Shown here piece by piece: positions 39,135 through 50,823 of a stretch of 64,000 nucleotides of DNA. Each line of letters starts with the position of its first letter. Position 1 is the stretch's first letter. Below the pieces are notes generated by a model. It did no database searches. It was not told where the DNA came from and saw nothing but the letters and a program-made list of their open reading frames with translations. Origin of the DNA: Monosporascus cannonballus (taxonomy: Eukaryota > Ascomycota > Sordariomycetes > Xylariales); assembly GCA_004154925.1 (NCBI GenBank), contig QJNS01000025.1, positions 186,001-250,000 on the forward strand, given 5' to 3'. A program made the translations under genes and the position numbers.

Positions 39135-40010
39135 GACTACCGCTGACTATCGAAGGGTTATGGAGGCAGCTTCGACCCATTGGAGCGTGCACTGTTTCGT
39201 AGCGACCAGGGCTTCGATGGTGGATATATAGATCCGCTGCTCTATCCTGTCGACGCTCAAACAGCTCCACCAACCGAACCGCCTGTTGCATCTCCTGTTC
39301 CTCCAGGGAACGGGTTCAGCGTCACAAACACCACTCATACTTTGCCACTCCTAGTTTCTATCGAGGGCGAGCCTTTTGGGTTTGGTCTGGGGGCGCCGCG
39401 CACCACGCACCTAACCGAGGGTATTGCGTCTTCCCTCGATTCTACCGATCTTTCTGTCCCGCAACTACAGGGCCATAGGTACCAGGAGCATATGAACAGC
39501 CTTGCTACTTTTAACAACCTTGGTCCGACTCTACCAAGCGCTCACTCAGACGATCGCAAGACCAGAAGCTTTAACAGCGGCTTTATGACGATGGGACAAG
39601 ACCCTACTCAAATCTCAAGCCCTCAATTGTCTGTAGTGGCGCCAACACCATTCTCCGCTGATGCCCCGAGGTCAACGAACAGGCAGAGATGCAGGGCTTC
39701 GGTCCCGCATGGGCGTCAACGCTTTAACAGGCTGCATGCCGATACCGAATCGAACAGAAGCTCGACCGCCAGACGCCGGGTCATACCTCACAGCATCCTG
39801 CATACGTGCAACCTGGAGGGCTGCGGGAAGACCTTCACGCTCTAGAAGTATCTGGTGCGGCATTAGATGACTAGCCGTGCACATGTGGCGTACCGCCCCG
39901 CGTCTAATACGAAGTTCTGCGTCGATGAGCGATGCAGCCGCTACGGCCGCGAGTTCAGCCGTCTGGATAACTATGACAGACACATGAGGAGTATGCATAG
40001 GTGGTTATAG
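39135..40010 (+). pseudogene. C2H2 zinc-finger transcription factor pseudogene
   Basis: One frame runs from about 39,135 to TAG 40,008-40,010. It encodes a Ser/Pro/Thr-rich N-terminal region, an Arg-rich segment, and two C-terminal C2H2 fingers. Finger 1 starts CNLEGCGKTF and finger 2 is the REFSRLDNYDRHMRSMH type common in fungal regulators. Two internal TAG codons (39,843-39,845 and 39,864-39,866) fall within finger 1 and each is one C-to-T step from CAG. In finger 2 the second Cys position is Tyr (TAC at 39,942-39,944, one G-to-A from TGC). No in-frame ATG is seen at the 5' end and an in-frame TGA lies just upstream at about 39,140, so the start is lost or in an unseen exon. It probably was a DNA-binding regulator. 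Confidence 0.78.
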
Positions 40011-41581
40011 TCGTTCAGCGGGCGTGTCACCTGAAAGCATGAGTGGTGAAGCGGCCCGAGAGTGCTATACCGGGAAGTACCTCAGGGTTGCGTTAGCCAG
40101 CGGGACACGGGTCTAAGAGGGACTGGAAACTGTACCCCTTCAAATCTATGACTAACTTTTCAAGGCTATAGGTGGCGGTGAATGGATCTTTTACCATGGC
40201 CGGGTCGAGCGTTGGTCGCGTTTGGGATTTGGCGAGTTATGATTTTCCTTTGTATCCTGGACTTAAACCATCATGGTGGCGATTTGACAGGTACGCAGAT
40301 GACGAGGTGGCGTTGGTCTGAGTGTTATAGGTTCATTATTCGCGTTTATAACTCGATAGCATGATAATCCGAGTGCTGCTCAGCCTGGAAATGCAGTCGG
40401 TACTTGTTTAATTGCAGCGGCTTTGAAGCCGCTCGAGACACCAAGCAGCTTTGCGATAGTTGCACTTGTCCGCACACCAGTTGATCGAGCCCTGCTGTCG
40501 CAGTTCAGATTGAATTGGTCTTTCATGCATATATCCTCATCCCGTTGATGGGATGTTGGTGGTTGGTCGTATTGCGTCGTTAGGCTGATAAGAAATACAT
40601 GAAGAAAGGGGGCAGGTTGTAGACAAAATATTTGTAACATCTTCAACAATAACTTTTATGCATTAAATCTAAAGGCGGACGTTAATTATCTTAAACCGTG
40701 GTATGAATTCATATCATTTAAGGACTGATTTATCGGCCTTTAGACAAAATAGGCGACGAAACCGGGAGGTATAAATAATCTATTGGTTTACAGTCCTGTT
40801 GGGGTGAATATTAAGGGTTGTTGTGTTGGGTGTGACAATGGACCGGCACAAGCCACAGGACCCCCATTCCCCGCCAAAGTCTGTCACGGCGCAAGTGGCA
40901 CGACCGGCTGGCAGGGCGGTCGAGCCTTGCAGGGTGGCTAGTTATTAGTTAGTTAGCATTGGTTTTACCCACTAAAGACACCCCCGAGCTTTACTGAATT
41001 GGGTTCCTGAAATTGGCTGGATTCGTCACTGCCCAGAGGCGCCAGGTGACTTCTAGGGGTGTGCGACTGGACGAAGCCAGCCTGGCAACCTCATCAAACC
41101 TCTCTCTCTATGTGTCTCTCATGATCAATCCAACAACAGAATAGACGACGCAGTTCACAAGCCACCGATTGGAATTATTCACTAGTGTGTCTACTCCAAT
41201 TGAGATGCTGGATACTTGGAAAACTGCTTTTTCCATCCATTAAACGGAAGAACCCCCTTTGCCTGCTATACGACCGACGTCTTACGTTAGTTGCAACACC
41301 CAACCAACAAAGCCCCAAAGGGCACTATCACCATCTCCTCGACCGGCCCCTCTCCCAGCGATAAGCTCGTCCCGAACTCTGTTGCGAGCTTCCCGATGAA
41401 CCTACCTAGGAAAGAAAACCTTAATGTTAATAACAGCAACTTGAATCTCCTTGTCTTTTCCTAGCTTTGATGCCTGAAGCGTATACGCCCGCTTCGCGCG
41501 GATTTCAGCCTCACCTCGTATCCCTCAGCTTTGGCCGATAATTCTCCTCCTGACACCTCCCCTCCGACCCTGACGCGGATC
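40011..41581. other. Intergenic region upstream of the LysM gene
   Basis: No gene recognised. The last few hundred bases should contain the promoter and 5' UTR of the LysM gene; a cttttcctag acceptor-like site at about 41,463 may end a leader intron. Short open frames at 40,182-40,364 and 40,380-40,649 have no support. Confidence 0.45.
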
Positions 41582-43513
41582 ATGGCCAATTCTTCGAGAA
41601 TGTCGAGCCATACCGCGCCGCTACCATCCACTGGCCTCATGCCTAGCGGCGCCGATACGGATACGCGGCCACGGAACAGAAGGGGAGCGAGCAACAACCA
41701 GTTAGCTAAGTCGCCGGATCCGACACCCGGTCAGGCGCCTGCCTCTAGCCGAGGAGTGAGTCCAATTCCGTCACGCCTTGCCAATAACAACCTATCCTCG
41801 ACCGGACGCTCAAGTCCGTCCAACACCTTTTCACGTGGGCTTCTCGAGGGCTCGTGGGCGCCCAACTGGTCATCTGTCCAGGAAATCGCGACCTCCTTAC
41901 TCTCCGGGAGCGACACCGGCTACGCTAGCGAATCTTCACGCCCGGGCAGTCGGAGCGGGGGTAAGGCGACGTCGAGGTCGTTATCGAGGGGTTTTGGGGG
42001 CAACAGCACAAGCCGCAAGCCGTCAGACGCTTGGGGCCCCTCGCCACCGCCGAAACCTCGGCCTACGCCTCAGGACATCGCCGCAGGTTCGCTAAAAGAG
42101 CGAGAGGCGCAGCTCATAGCCAGGAAGAGAGCCAGCGTGTTGGAGAGCTACGACGGGGTCAATGGAGGATTGGACGTCGGAGGGAAATTTAAGAGGAGGA
42201 ACTCCGACGAGATCCAACACGGCACCCCTAGTGAACCTGTGGTTGAAGAGCATCTTTGCTACCTGCACCATGTCCAACCTACGGACACCTACGCCGGCAT
42301 AGTGCTCCGCTATAGGTGTCGGGAACATGCTTTTCGGAAAGCAAACGGGCTTTGGTCTCAGAATAATATCCAAGTTCGCAAACACCTACTGATACCGGTT
42401 GACGCTTGCGAAGTCAAGGGACGGCCCTGCGATCCTCCCTCATATTATTCCAATCAGGTTGACCTTCTAGCCCCTACGCCTCAAGGCCCGGACCCCACAA
42501 GTCGTGGAACCTCGCCCCTGCCACAACAACCCCTACACGATGATTACTTTAGCCCTGTCAACGGCAAGTCTGCCGGATCCAAGGAAGACGAGGAGCAGCC
42601 CTGGACCCATGTGAAATGGGTTAAGATTGATTCGATCCAAAATCCCGTGGAAATAATCAGAGTTGATAGAAAAGCGATGGGATACTTTCCGCCGAGGAGA
42701 AAGAAGAGCGTCAACACCGTGTCCGGCTTTTCCACTCCACGTCAATCCTCGGATCTATCAAGGGTGATAACGAATACGTCCGAAGCTGTAGAGAGTCCCG
42801 GTAGACTTTCGTCCAGACGACAAAGCTCCACAAGCGCGCGACCAAGCATTGCCGGTTCGGGGACGCTATCTTCTAGTACGGGCCGAGGGAATAGTCTAGG
42901 GGAGCTGGATGGCGTGCCGGCGTGGATGCGGAGGCCAGGAGGCGTGGGTACTATGGGCAAGAGCGTGCACGCTCCGGGTCCGGCCAAGGATTACTTCAAC
43001 TCGTGGGTCAACAAGCGGTTGCCCAAGGGCTTCAACATCGACTCGCTGCCGTCAATGTCGGTCATGGGGTCCGAGAGTGCGCACTTCGGCTTCAGCAAGG
43101 GCGAGCCCTCAGCGATAGCTGAGAGCCCGTTCGAGGAGGGCCGCGATGCGTCGGTGGCGAACGCGCGGGGCGGCACCGGCAGCGGTGGTCTGGAGCAGGC
43201 CGCGGCCTCCATCGAGACGTGGCTGCGCGGCGCCTGGGCGAAGCGGCCGGCGACCCCGAGGAAGGGCAGCTCCCACCTCCGCAGGACCGCCGCGCACCAC
43301 CAACAACAGCACCCCGAGGATTCAGACCTCATCGAACTCGCCGACGCTAATAGTGACGATGGATGGATGTGCGGTGGCGGTGGTGGGGTGCCGGGATCCG
43401 GTGGGTTCGTGGCCCAGAGCCTGTACGGCTCGACGGCGCGCAGCGATGGCGCCGGCTCGGTCCGCGGACGTTCCGCGGGGCCTGCCGGGTCGAAAGGGAA
43501 GAAGGCTGACTGA
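41582..43513 (+). CDS. LysM domain-containing protein, non-secreted type
   Basis: A single open exon of 643 residues ends at TGA 43,511-43,513. ATG 41,582 is the first in-frame Met; the frame is open back to TGA 41,468-41,470 without another ATG, so an upstream exon is possible, and an out-of-frame ATG lies at 41,470. Residues of about 226-273 form a LysM fold (HVQPTDTYAGIVLRYRC, then NNIQVRKHLLIPVD). The rest is Ser/Pro/Gly-rich and probably disordered, with a Gly-rich tail. No signal peptide or membrane segment is visible, so it is unlike secreted chitin-binding LysM effectors and resembles the single-LysM cytoplasmic proteins widespread in fungi. Function is unknown; a carbohydrate ligand should not be assumed. 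Confidence 0.85.
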   Translation: MANSSRMSSHTAPLPSTGLMPSGADTDTRPRNRRGASNNQLAKSPDPTPGQAPASSRGVSPIPSRLANNNLSSTGRSSPSNTFSRGLLEGSWAPNWSSVQEIATSLLSGSDTGYASESSRPGSRSGGKATSRSLSRGFGGNSTSRKPSDAWGPSPPPKPRPTPQDIAAGSLKEREAQLIARKRASVLESYDGVNGGLDVGGKFKRRNSDEIQHGTPSEPVVEEHLCYLHHVQPTDTYAGIVLRYRCREHAFRKANGLWSQNNIQVRKHLLIPVDACEVKGRPCDPPSYYSNQVDLLAPTPQGPDPTSRGTSPLPQQPLHDDYFSPVNGKSAGSKEDEEQPWTHVKWVKIDSIQNPVEIIRVDRKAMGYFPPRRKKSVNTVSGFSTPRQSSDLSRVITNTSEAVESPGRLSSRRQSSTSARPSIAGSGTLSSSTGRGNSLGELDGVPAWMRRPGGVGTMGKSVHAPGPAKDYFNSWVNKRLPKGFNIDSLPSMSVMGSESAHFGFSKGEPSAIAESPFEEGRDASVANARGGTGSGGLEQAAASIETWLRGAWAKRPATPRKGSSHLRRTAAHHQQQHPEDSDLIELADANSDDGWMCGGGGGVPGSGGFVAQSLYGSTARSDGAGSVRGRSAGPAGSKGKKAD

Positions 43514-46500
43514 GAGGAGCATGCCGTCGGATGGAAGGATGGAGGATGTTTAGGTTAGCATTACCATAAAGCTCAGTGACACCAGGTCGGCAGCCAGACC
43601 TCGGTGCTCCCACGCGGCGCTCGACACCCCGATACCCCCCTAATAGCCGAATCGGATCCTCAACTCAATCCTTTGTTTCATGACTATGGACGGGTTCATT
43701 GGCTCCCTACCACCTTTTCGAACACCCCCACAAACGCGCAGCCGGGAGAACAAGAAGGGGGCAAGTGCCTTCGGCTCGTACCTTATAGATATCTGCCTCC
43801 CTACCCACCCACCCACAATAGATACTCCTGGCCATCGGAAGCGGTCCAACGGTACACTTGCATTACACATGGCGTTTTTCTCTTTCCTCCGGCGCCGGCG
43901 GGTTTGTTTTGGGCATCATTAGCGCCAGAGCGGGGGCGCGCCATTAGACAGACTTCCCACTTCTGTATATACGTATGTAGGCCGAACTCTTGGAAGTACT
44001 TAGTGTTCCGGGAGCAATTGAACAAGCTAACAAGCTGGGAGGCAAGCGAGCAAGTAAGGAACGTAGACATATTGGTAAGGAGCAGGCAAGAAACCAAGCA
44101 ATCGTGGGGTGACGTAGGGTTGAGCCCAAGCACGGCAAGGTTGAGTGGTAAGATAGCATGGTAATATGGCACGGCATATTTAGCAGCATGAACCGCAGTA
44201 TCCTTGTGGCCTATAAGGTTCTCCTTGGGTGTACGGAGTTTGTCACATACCGCTGCTTTATTAATATCTCTCTCTCTAGAGTTTTTTAAGGTGTACCTAT
44301 TCCCTGGCTCTTCAAGGGGTGGAAACAGGGGAACGAGCAAAATGGTACAGAGCTCACACAAGTGACAATCAGCTTCGTGGCTGCTATTCGGTAAACACAT
44401 TGCGACAAACAGCACCTGGTTGCTTCAGTTGACAGACGCCAAATTGCTATGATCCAATTATACGTACGGTTACGCCTCATCACTGCGAAGTCGTGCCTAA
44501 TAGCTGCAAGCGCCATCGTCCGTTATAGATATCACGCCTCTAAATAACTAGGAACACCTGACATTGAATGGTGTACTTGGAAATCCAGTTCGGGACATAT
44601 TCATCGCATTACATATTATATAGGGAAAACCCATTACCATTGTGTGCTAGTTCCCCAGGCTATCTAGCCGGCCTCGACGTCAAGGAAGACAACTTGCTGG
44701 GCAAGCAAGGATGATTTCGTGGCTTTTCAGTGTTGGGGCATACTACTCCTAGCTGGTTCAATACTCAATCTTGTTTATACATCCACCCCGACTCCAGTCC
44801 CGTAGACGCTTCATACTCTCATCGTCTCTTACCTCGGCGAGTAGCCATACAATGAGCTCACTTGAGAGAGACGCAAGGCAGGAGAGGAAGTGGATTTCAG
44901 TAATGCCCCGACGGAGTAGTTGCGGAACACCGGACAGCTGCCGCCTTAGTGATGAGGACCCAGGACGGAAAGCAACCTGAAGTGTACCGATATTAGGCTG
45001 GGTATAGGCGCGGCTGATACGGAGCCGGGCTGCAAGGATCCGAAGCGGCCTCTGCCCGGCGTCGTATACAATATTGGCTCATCGGGGGTATATCGTCCAA
45101 GACATGGACACATAACTACCGCCTTCGGCTTGGTAGTGGATGCAACGTCGGCATCCAAACGTACTTGGCTAGTTCACGACGGCGAATGCGACCAAATATG
45201 CGCGGATCTTCTATCGGAGTGTGGGGGACGACACTGGTCAGCCACGGGACGCACAGGTCGACAGTCATACGCCAGTACGGCGCATCGGCGACGAGAATCA
45301 GAATCCATTAAAAAGGCTGGATGGACTAATCAATAGAATGCGGTGATGCTTGCGCAGGTTTTACGCTGGGCTGCTGACACCATTCCCAGCTGTGTCTATC
45401 TGAGAATAATGACAGTACGAATGGCTCTCGCGGCCGTTCATACCTTTTCGAGGTTTTAACATATCGCGGTATAGGAAACTGAGTTCCACGGGTTTCGACG
45501 GCGTCAACGCCATCGCTGACCCGGCACCACTCTGGTTAGGCGGCCGCTTTCGCCCAGGGACCCCACAATACAGGTCCATGCTGGCGGCCTAGACCCTCGC
45601 CTGTCTACGGGCACACATTTCGTCTTACTAGTGGTGGCCCCTATTTACTGGAAAACCAAGAGATAATCGATGGTGGTCATTTGTAATATGGAGGCAGGCA
45701 GATCCATCAACCCGGTTCCAGCCCACGCGTCTGCCATAGGAATCAACTGCATGTTGGTCGGAGCTGGGACATATTCGGCCTAATACATTGTCATGTTCAC
45801 GGACTCCAGAATGCGTCCCATCTAGGAGACCTGTATAGATACAGATTAACACCCTTTCCACCATGAACACCCAAATTCTTCAGCCAATAGCTCCTTGTCC
45901 TAAAAAGGAGTTGGCTGCCAGCAGAATCGAGTTTAGGCGTGAAGATCGCCCCATTCCCGGAAACCGGCGATGTTCGGTTGGATCAGCAGCAATATACCGA
46001 GGAGGCCCTGACGGAGCGTGGGTATATTCTACCTGAGAGTTGAGGGTGGTCCATTTGCCGAAGAACACTTCAACCACACACCCCGTTACGAGGGCCAGGG
46101 TGACAAACCTACAGCACATGGTATGCGCAGCAAGATTATCCGAACAAACGGGGCGTCATCAAGGCTTGCAGTATGCCCAATCCGCCCTGAACGGCGACCA
46201 CAACTGCAAAAACCCAAACACGAAATAGAGGTACGGCTAGACAGCCTGTGCAAATAACCGACCATGATGGCATCTGAGAGCTAAACCAGGAAACCGTTCT
46301 TGCAACTACTGGTGCATCGGATTGCGAGGATCTCTCACCTGCCGCTTCAGGTCTCCGACCTCCCCGAAAACCGCGTGAAAGGCTATCTCCGGCACCGATA
46401 ACAGGCCGTCTAGGCGATGGGTCTTCGCATCTGGAGCGCTGCTCTACAGAACGAGACTGATAAGGCGACCAAGGAGTCTAGAAATCACTATGACTGCGCT

Positions 46501-47935
46501 CCTCTCCTCTCTCTACATCCGTCTTGACTCTGTAGCATGGGGTTAGGTGACTATGTCTTGCGGATTGGCGCCGCATCCCACTCAACGATAGTTCAGTATG
46601 ACTGTGTGCAGCAGAGAGAGGGCTGCTTCTTCCGAACAAGTATGACCTGTCGGACGAAACCGGCGCGCTATTCAGCGTCTGGAAGAGCTCGCCCCCCACG
46701 GTAAGTACTATCATCATCATCTAGTTCACCTCGACAGCAGGCGTAAGAACTACCTGAAACCCACTCCAGCGCCGTTTGACAATGCCACCGACGACGAGTG
46801 ATTGACAGATTTGTCCAAGTCCGTATCTGATAACCGCTGAAAACTACAGCCATTCTGCTGCATCCTATAACAACCCCTCCACATCGTTGTTCATCCGGCT
46901 CTGTGTATAGCATGATAGGACACACATCATACGAATAACGTTCAGGATTGCTCCTCCAGTCTTCAAAAGCCGTGACGAATAAACTTTTAGAGAGTCAGCA
47001 AGCCTCACATCGTGGGCGTCCAGAGACGCCAGTAATTATGTAATATACCAGCCGCATCAAGGGTCCTGGCTGCTCTACGGACAAGGGATCCCGAACCCTG
47101 AGTTCTGCAAACGCTGGAGGCCCCATCGGGATCGTACTTAGCGGAAGCAGCCCTCGTCTTCTCGGCAGCCTCCCTGCCCTACCCCGCAGCAATGGGGTCC
47201 TGCGTCCCGCTGCGGGCATAGTTGTATGTGATAGCGTCGCCCTGGCGCAGTCGTCGAGCTGGATCGCCGGAATCCCGAGACGAGCCGCTGTCACGTAGAT
47301 AAGCTCCACGACGCCAAGCGCGGGCGACCTCGAGCCCGAGCACGTTGGGTGGCCCGCCGCCGCCGCCGCCGCCGCAGCGGAGACCGTCGACGGCGTAAGC
47401 GGGTGAATGACCTATGGACCTATGGGGTGTGTCCCCAAGTCCGTCGCCGCGCCACCCTCCACACTGTTCTCGAGAGGAAGACCCCTTGGCGCCCCCTTCG
47501 AATGTCGACAGTGCCCTGGCGTTTCACGAGTGGCCTTGATGATCACGGAGACGGCCCCAGTTTCTCGACGGCGGGACAAAGCACGGCCGACGGCTTAGGC
47601 GCCGCGCTGGTCGAAATATTGATCGGCGCAAGCGAAATACACTGGATCACTTGGGTAGTGAGTGGCTTTATCCTTAAGGTCAACGTTCTCCGCAAGAGCG
47701 TCACGCTGGAAACGGCAAAGTTTAGCAATACGCCTGTGCTGTATTTCAGGGGGTACATGTAGGTCGTACAATCGCCAGAAGTGGACGGACCCACACCTCG
47801 CCTAGCCCTTGTTGCAACCCCACATCTTGCTACCCCCATGCATGCATTCACCACTAAACAGCATAGGCTTTTAGGGCAGGTTTACTCCACTCACTTTCGC
47901 CAATCGATCGAGCCGGAGAACTCGATCTACTAAAT
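43514..47935. other. Gene-poor region of 4.4 kb
   Basis: GC content is ordinary but no supported gene is seen. Competing overlapping frames at 43,604-44,164 (plus) and 43,801-44,415 (minus) show no motif. A plus-strand frame open for about 80 codons near 47,041-47,300 with Gly/Ser/Ala-rich content, ending at a TAG, might be a coding relic. A CCG triplet run lies at about 47,354-47,375. The stretch may hold decayed genes or transposons that cannot be recognised by eye. Confidence 0.4.
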
Positions 47936-48034
47936 TCTCGATTGGTCTAGTGGTCAGGATACCTGCTTGTCATCTCTTCCTTAGGAAGTACCGACTGTAC
48001 GCAGGTGGCCGGGGTTCGATTCCCCGATCGAGAG
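47936..48034 (+). tRNA. tRNA-Asp (GTC) with a 27-nt intron
   Basis: The acceptor stem TCTCGAT pairs fully with ATCGAGA, with discriminator G at 48,034. The D-arm contains ggtctagtggtcagga, the anticodon stem is CCTGC/GCAGG with loop TTGTCA-C, and the T-arm is CGGGG-TTCGATT-CCCCG. The anticodon GTC is at 47,969-47,971. The 27-nt intron (47,973-47,999) sits between positions 37 and 38, the canonical place, and contains gac that can pair with the anticodon. A T6 run directly after (48,035-48,041 region) is a Pol III terminator. Confidence 0.95.
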
Positions 48035-48309
48035 CTTTTTTGGCAATTTTGATTGCCGTTCCAGATTTAGTATATATTATGTAAAACATTGTATGGTTTC
48101 TTTTATTCATTGCTTAATTTTCGCATGTTTTGTTCGACCATACTTTTTACCGCGCGCATTACATTGATCGCATTTGGAAGATCACAGATGTGGAATATTG
48201 GATGTAAATTCTGTCGCTGGGCAAGTATTCCCGACACATAGTGGAATCATTAATCAAGTAAAATATGCTGAGGCATCGCAGCCCTCCAATCCACAGCACG
48301 GCATTCATT

Positions 48310-50507
48310 CTACAGCTTCTCCAACAATAACTTAGAGCCGGCGTTGCCGACAGACTTCTTCTTGGGGTCGAGCTTCTTGCCCTTCTTCTTCACCGGCTTC
48401 TCCGACTCCTCGGCCGCCTTCGCCTCGAGAGCCTCCCGCGCGGCCCTCTGCTCCGCCGTCTCCTCCGTGGCCGCCTTCTCGAGTGCCTTCTTGTTCTTCT
48501 TGAGGGTCTTCTTGAGCTCGTCCTTGTGCGAGAAGTCGTCTGCCTCGAGCAGGTTCAGGACCGTGAACGAGCTTGGCCCCGTGGCCCACGAAATGATGTG
48601 GGCCTTGATGGCGGGGTACAGGAGGTCCGCGAAGCGCAGGGGCGGCTCGGCCTTGATGACCTTGCCGGCCGCCTTGTCGTAGGCGCCTCCTGCTATCAGC
48701 GTCTTATACATCCGCCCGTTGTTGGTCTTGGAGATGTGTACCGGCGGAGCGTAGCCGGTTGCGGCTTCGTCGGAGCCCTCCATAACCTCGTCCTTCTCAT
48801 CTGGGTTCCCTCCGGCGCTAGATGCGACAGCTTTTAGCGCCTCGGACTTGTCGCCAACCCCGCAGAGCAGGGCAGACGTCACTAATTGGCATCCGAACGA
48901 GGTCGACATCAAGTCGGCTGGAGACTGGGCGATAGCAGCTAATAAGGGAGGGGATAGTGCTGCCACAAGCTCTTTTCGTCGTGTTTCCGGGTCCTTTTTA
49001 CTAGTAGTCTTTCGAATCTCCCAGACCTCCTCGAGAATCTTCAAATCGTCGCTATGTGCCGCGTCAAAGAGTTGCTTCGTCGGGCCTTCGAGTAGATAAC
49101 GTATCGCAATGCGAGCATTCGGGTCATTGGCGGCGATGACGATGTTCGAGACCCCATCCTGTTCCGTCTTCCCGATAAGCTCGGAGATGATTGACTTGGA
49201 CGTTAAGACGGTATCATCAATGAGGTCGTACGCGGCCAAGATGACAATATGACCATGAGGATCAGCCGACATCAATTGGAACGTGTCCTTGTAAGTCTTC
49301 AAGATTTGCTTCCGATCCTTGGCAGATCCGTAGGCGAGTAGCAAGCACACTAGGCGCGCCCCGGACTTTGTAAAAGCCATGTTCTTGAGCAGATCGCCTT
49401 GTTTGTCTTCCTTGATCAATTCCATATACTCCTTCGCCTCCTCAGTGCCAGGCTTAGTGTTGAGGAAATACTGAAGCATAGCATCGTGCAACATAGTAAA
49501 GCCCGTCATCTTCTTCTGGATCAGCTGGTTCGTCATGTCGTGCAGATACTTCATGATCGGCGTTCGTTTGTTGGGCTGTTCCTGGAGGATTTGGGACAGT
49601 TCGGCGGTGGGTTTGCTATCACTTCCCTGTTGCCGGAAGATGGCAAACTCCGGGCCGTACCATTCCCTCAGTAGTATGGCCTTCTGCTCCGGGGTAGCGA
49701 CTCCTCGGTATATGTCATCGAGAATCCAAGACGCTTCGGCGTGGTTGATAAGTTTCCGGACCTTTCCGTAGAACTCGGGAACGATCATGTCTCGGACTTC
49801 CTTGTCGCCTTCCACCATAAGCTTTCCGATCAAGAACTTGGCATACTTGCTCTCAGCCAATTGAGGATAAGTTCCCTTCAGCTCTGTGGCGATCATCTTC
49901 CGTCGTTCGGCCGTTGCATACTTGATGGCGGTCTGGACGACACGGACGGCATCGTGCTTGAGCGCAAACTCCTTCATGCGCCCCGTCGCGATGGAGAAGA
50001 GTTCCTCGACCAGCTTCTGCCTCTCTTCCTTGGGCACGTGGGATTTCCGCCGTAACCTCTCCCACAGCTTCTTCGCTCTCTGAAGTTCGTCGGCCAACGG
50101 TTTCTGCGCTTTCCGTTCTTTGGCAAGCTGCCTCTGCTTTATGTGCGACTCCCGAGAATCCGCGCCTGGGTGTTTGCGTAAGTGACCTGGAACTCAACTA
50201 CGCCGTATCATGTGAACTGTGACAAACCTTTCTCAAACACTTTCCCAGACTGGTCGCCATTCGCCTTGGGCCTTTTTGGTAGATCGCCGCTTCCGTGAGA
50301 AGTTTTCTTGCTGTTTAATTCTGCGCCACCATCTTCCTGGTCCGAGAGACCGCTATCCTCGCTGCTATCGCTCGAGACATCGTCTGATTCTTCTTCTTGG
50401 GCGGGCGCTCGCTTGTCTACTACTTTGGGTTTCTTGCTGGATGAGTCTTTAGATCCATTGGGGAACTTCCTCTTGCTCCCGGTGGAAGCAACTCCTTTTT
50501 GCGCCAT
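48310..50507 (-). CDS. puf6: Puf6-type pumilio-repeat protein, nucleolar 60S biogenesis / mRNA-binding factor
   Basis: Two exons, 50,507-50,228 and 50,165-48,310, are joined by a 62-nt intron to give 711 residues. The join yields EKGADSRESH followed by a Lys/Arg-rich helix, and the frame closes exactly. The N terminus (residues 1-95) is Lys-rich then acidic with Ser/Asp runs (VSSDSSEDSGLSDQ), fitting nucleolar import. Pumilio-like helical repeats follow (SKYAKFLIGKL, SGARLVCLLLAYGS, DPHGHIVILAAYDLIDDT) with a CPL-type C-terminal domain and a final KKKGKKLDPKKK tail. In yeast Puf6 binds 60S precursors and ASH1 mRNA. The frame is open upstream of ATG 50,507, but no earlier ATG is used in the homologues I recall. 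The gene is divergent from gir2. Confidence 0.9.
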
Positions 50508-50823
50508 TGTGCTATGCGATGTTCCTGAAAAGTTATCTATATCGAATATTTGATGGTCGCACTGGAACTTATCACGAGCTACTGATAAAGCGCCGACGGA
50601 AAATTTCAATGGAGACGCTTGGGAAAATACCTTATCAAAGTATTGCCGGGCGGTGACGGAGCTGCTAAGCCGATCCGGGCCACCCCACCATGGATTGCTT
50701 CGCACTAAGTTTACTAGTCCAGGTGGGATGTACGTACTTTCCCGTACCAAGGCCTGTCGTATAACCGACAACGAGGTCGTCTAAAAAAGGGGCATATCAG
50801 AGTCAAGCCAATTGCAATCCAAA
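50508..50823. promoter_or_regulatory. Shared divergent promoter region of puf6 and gir2
   Basis: 316 bp separates the two start codons, so both promoters must share it or overlap. A minus-strand frame continues open through much of it without an ATG. No TATA box stands out. Shared control of two translation-related genes is an inference from geometry. Confidence 0.5.

Noticed and set aside
43604..44415. Overlapping frames of 186 (plus) and 204 (minus) codons after the LysM gene
   Set aside because: They overlap on opposite strands, neither has a domain or composition like a protein, and the region is probably the 3' UTR and intergenic DNA.
47349..47762. 137-codon Arg-run frame
   Set aside because: The Arg run is another frame of a CCG triplet repeat, and the remainder shows no motif.
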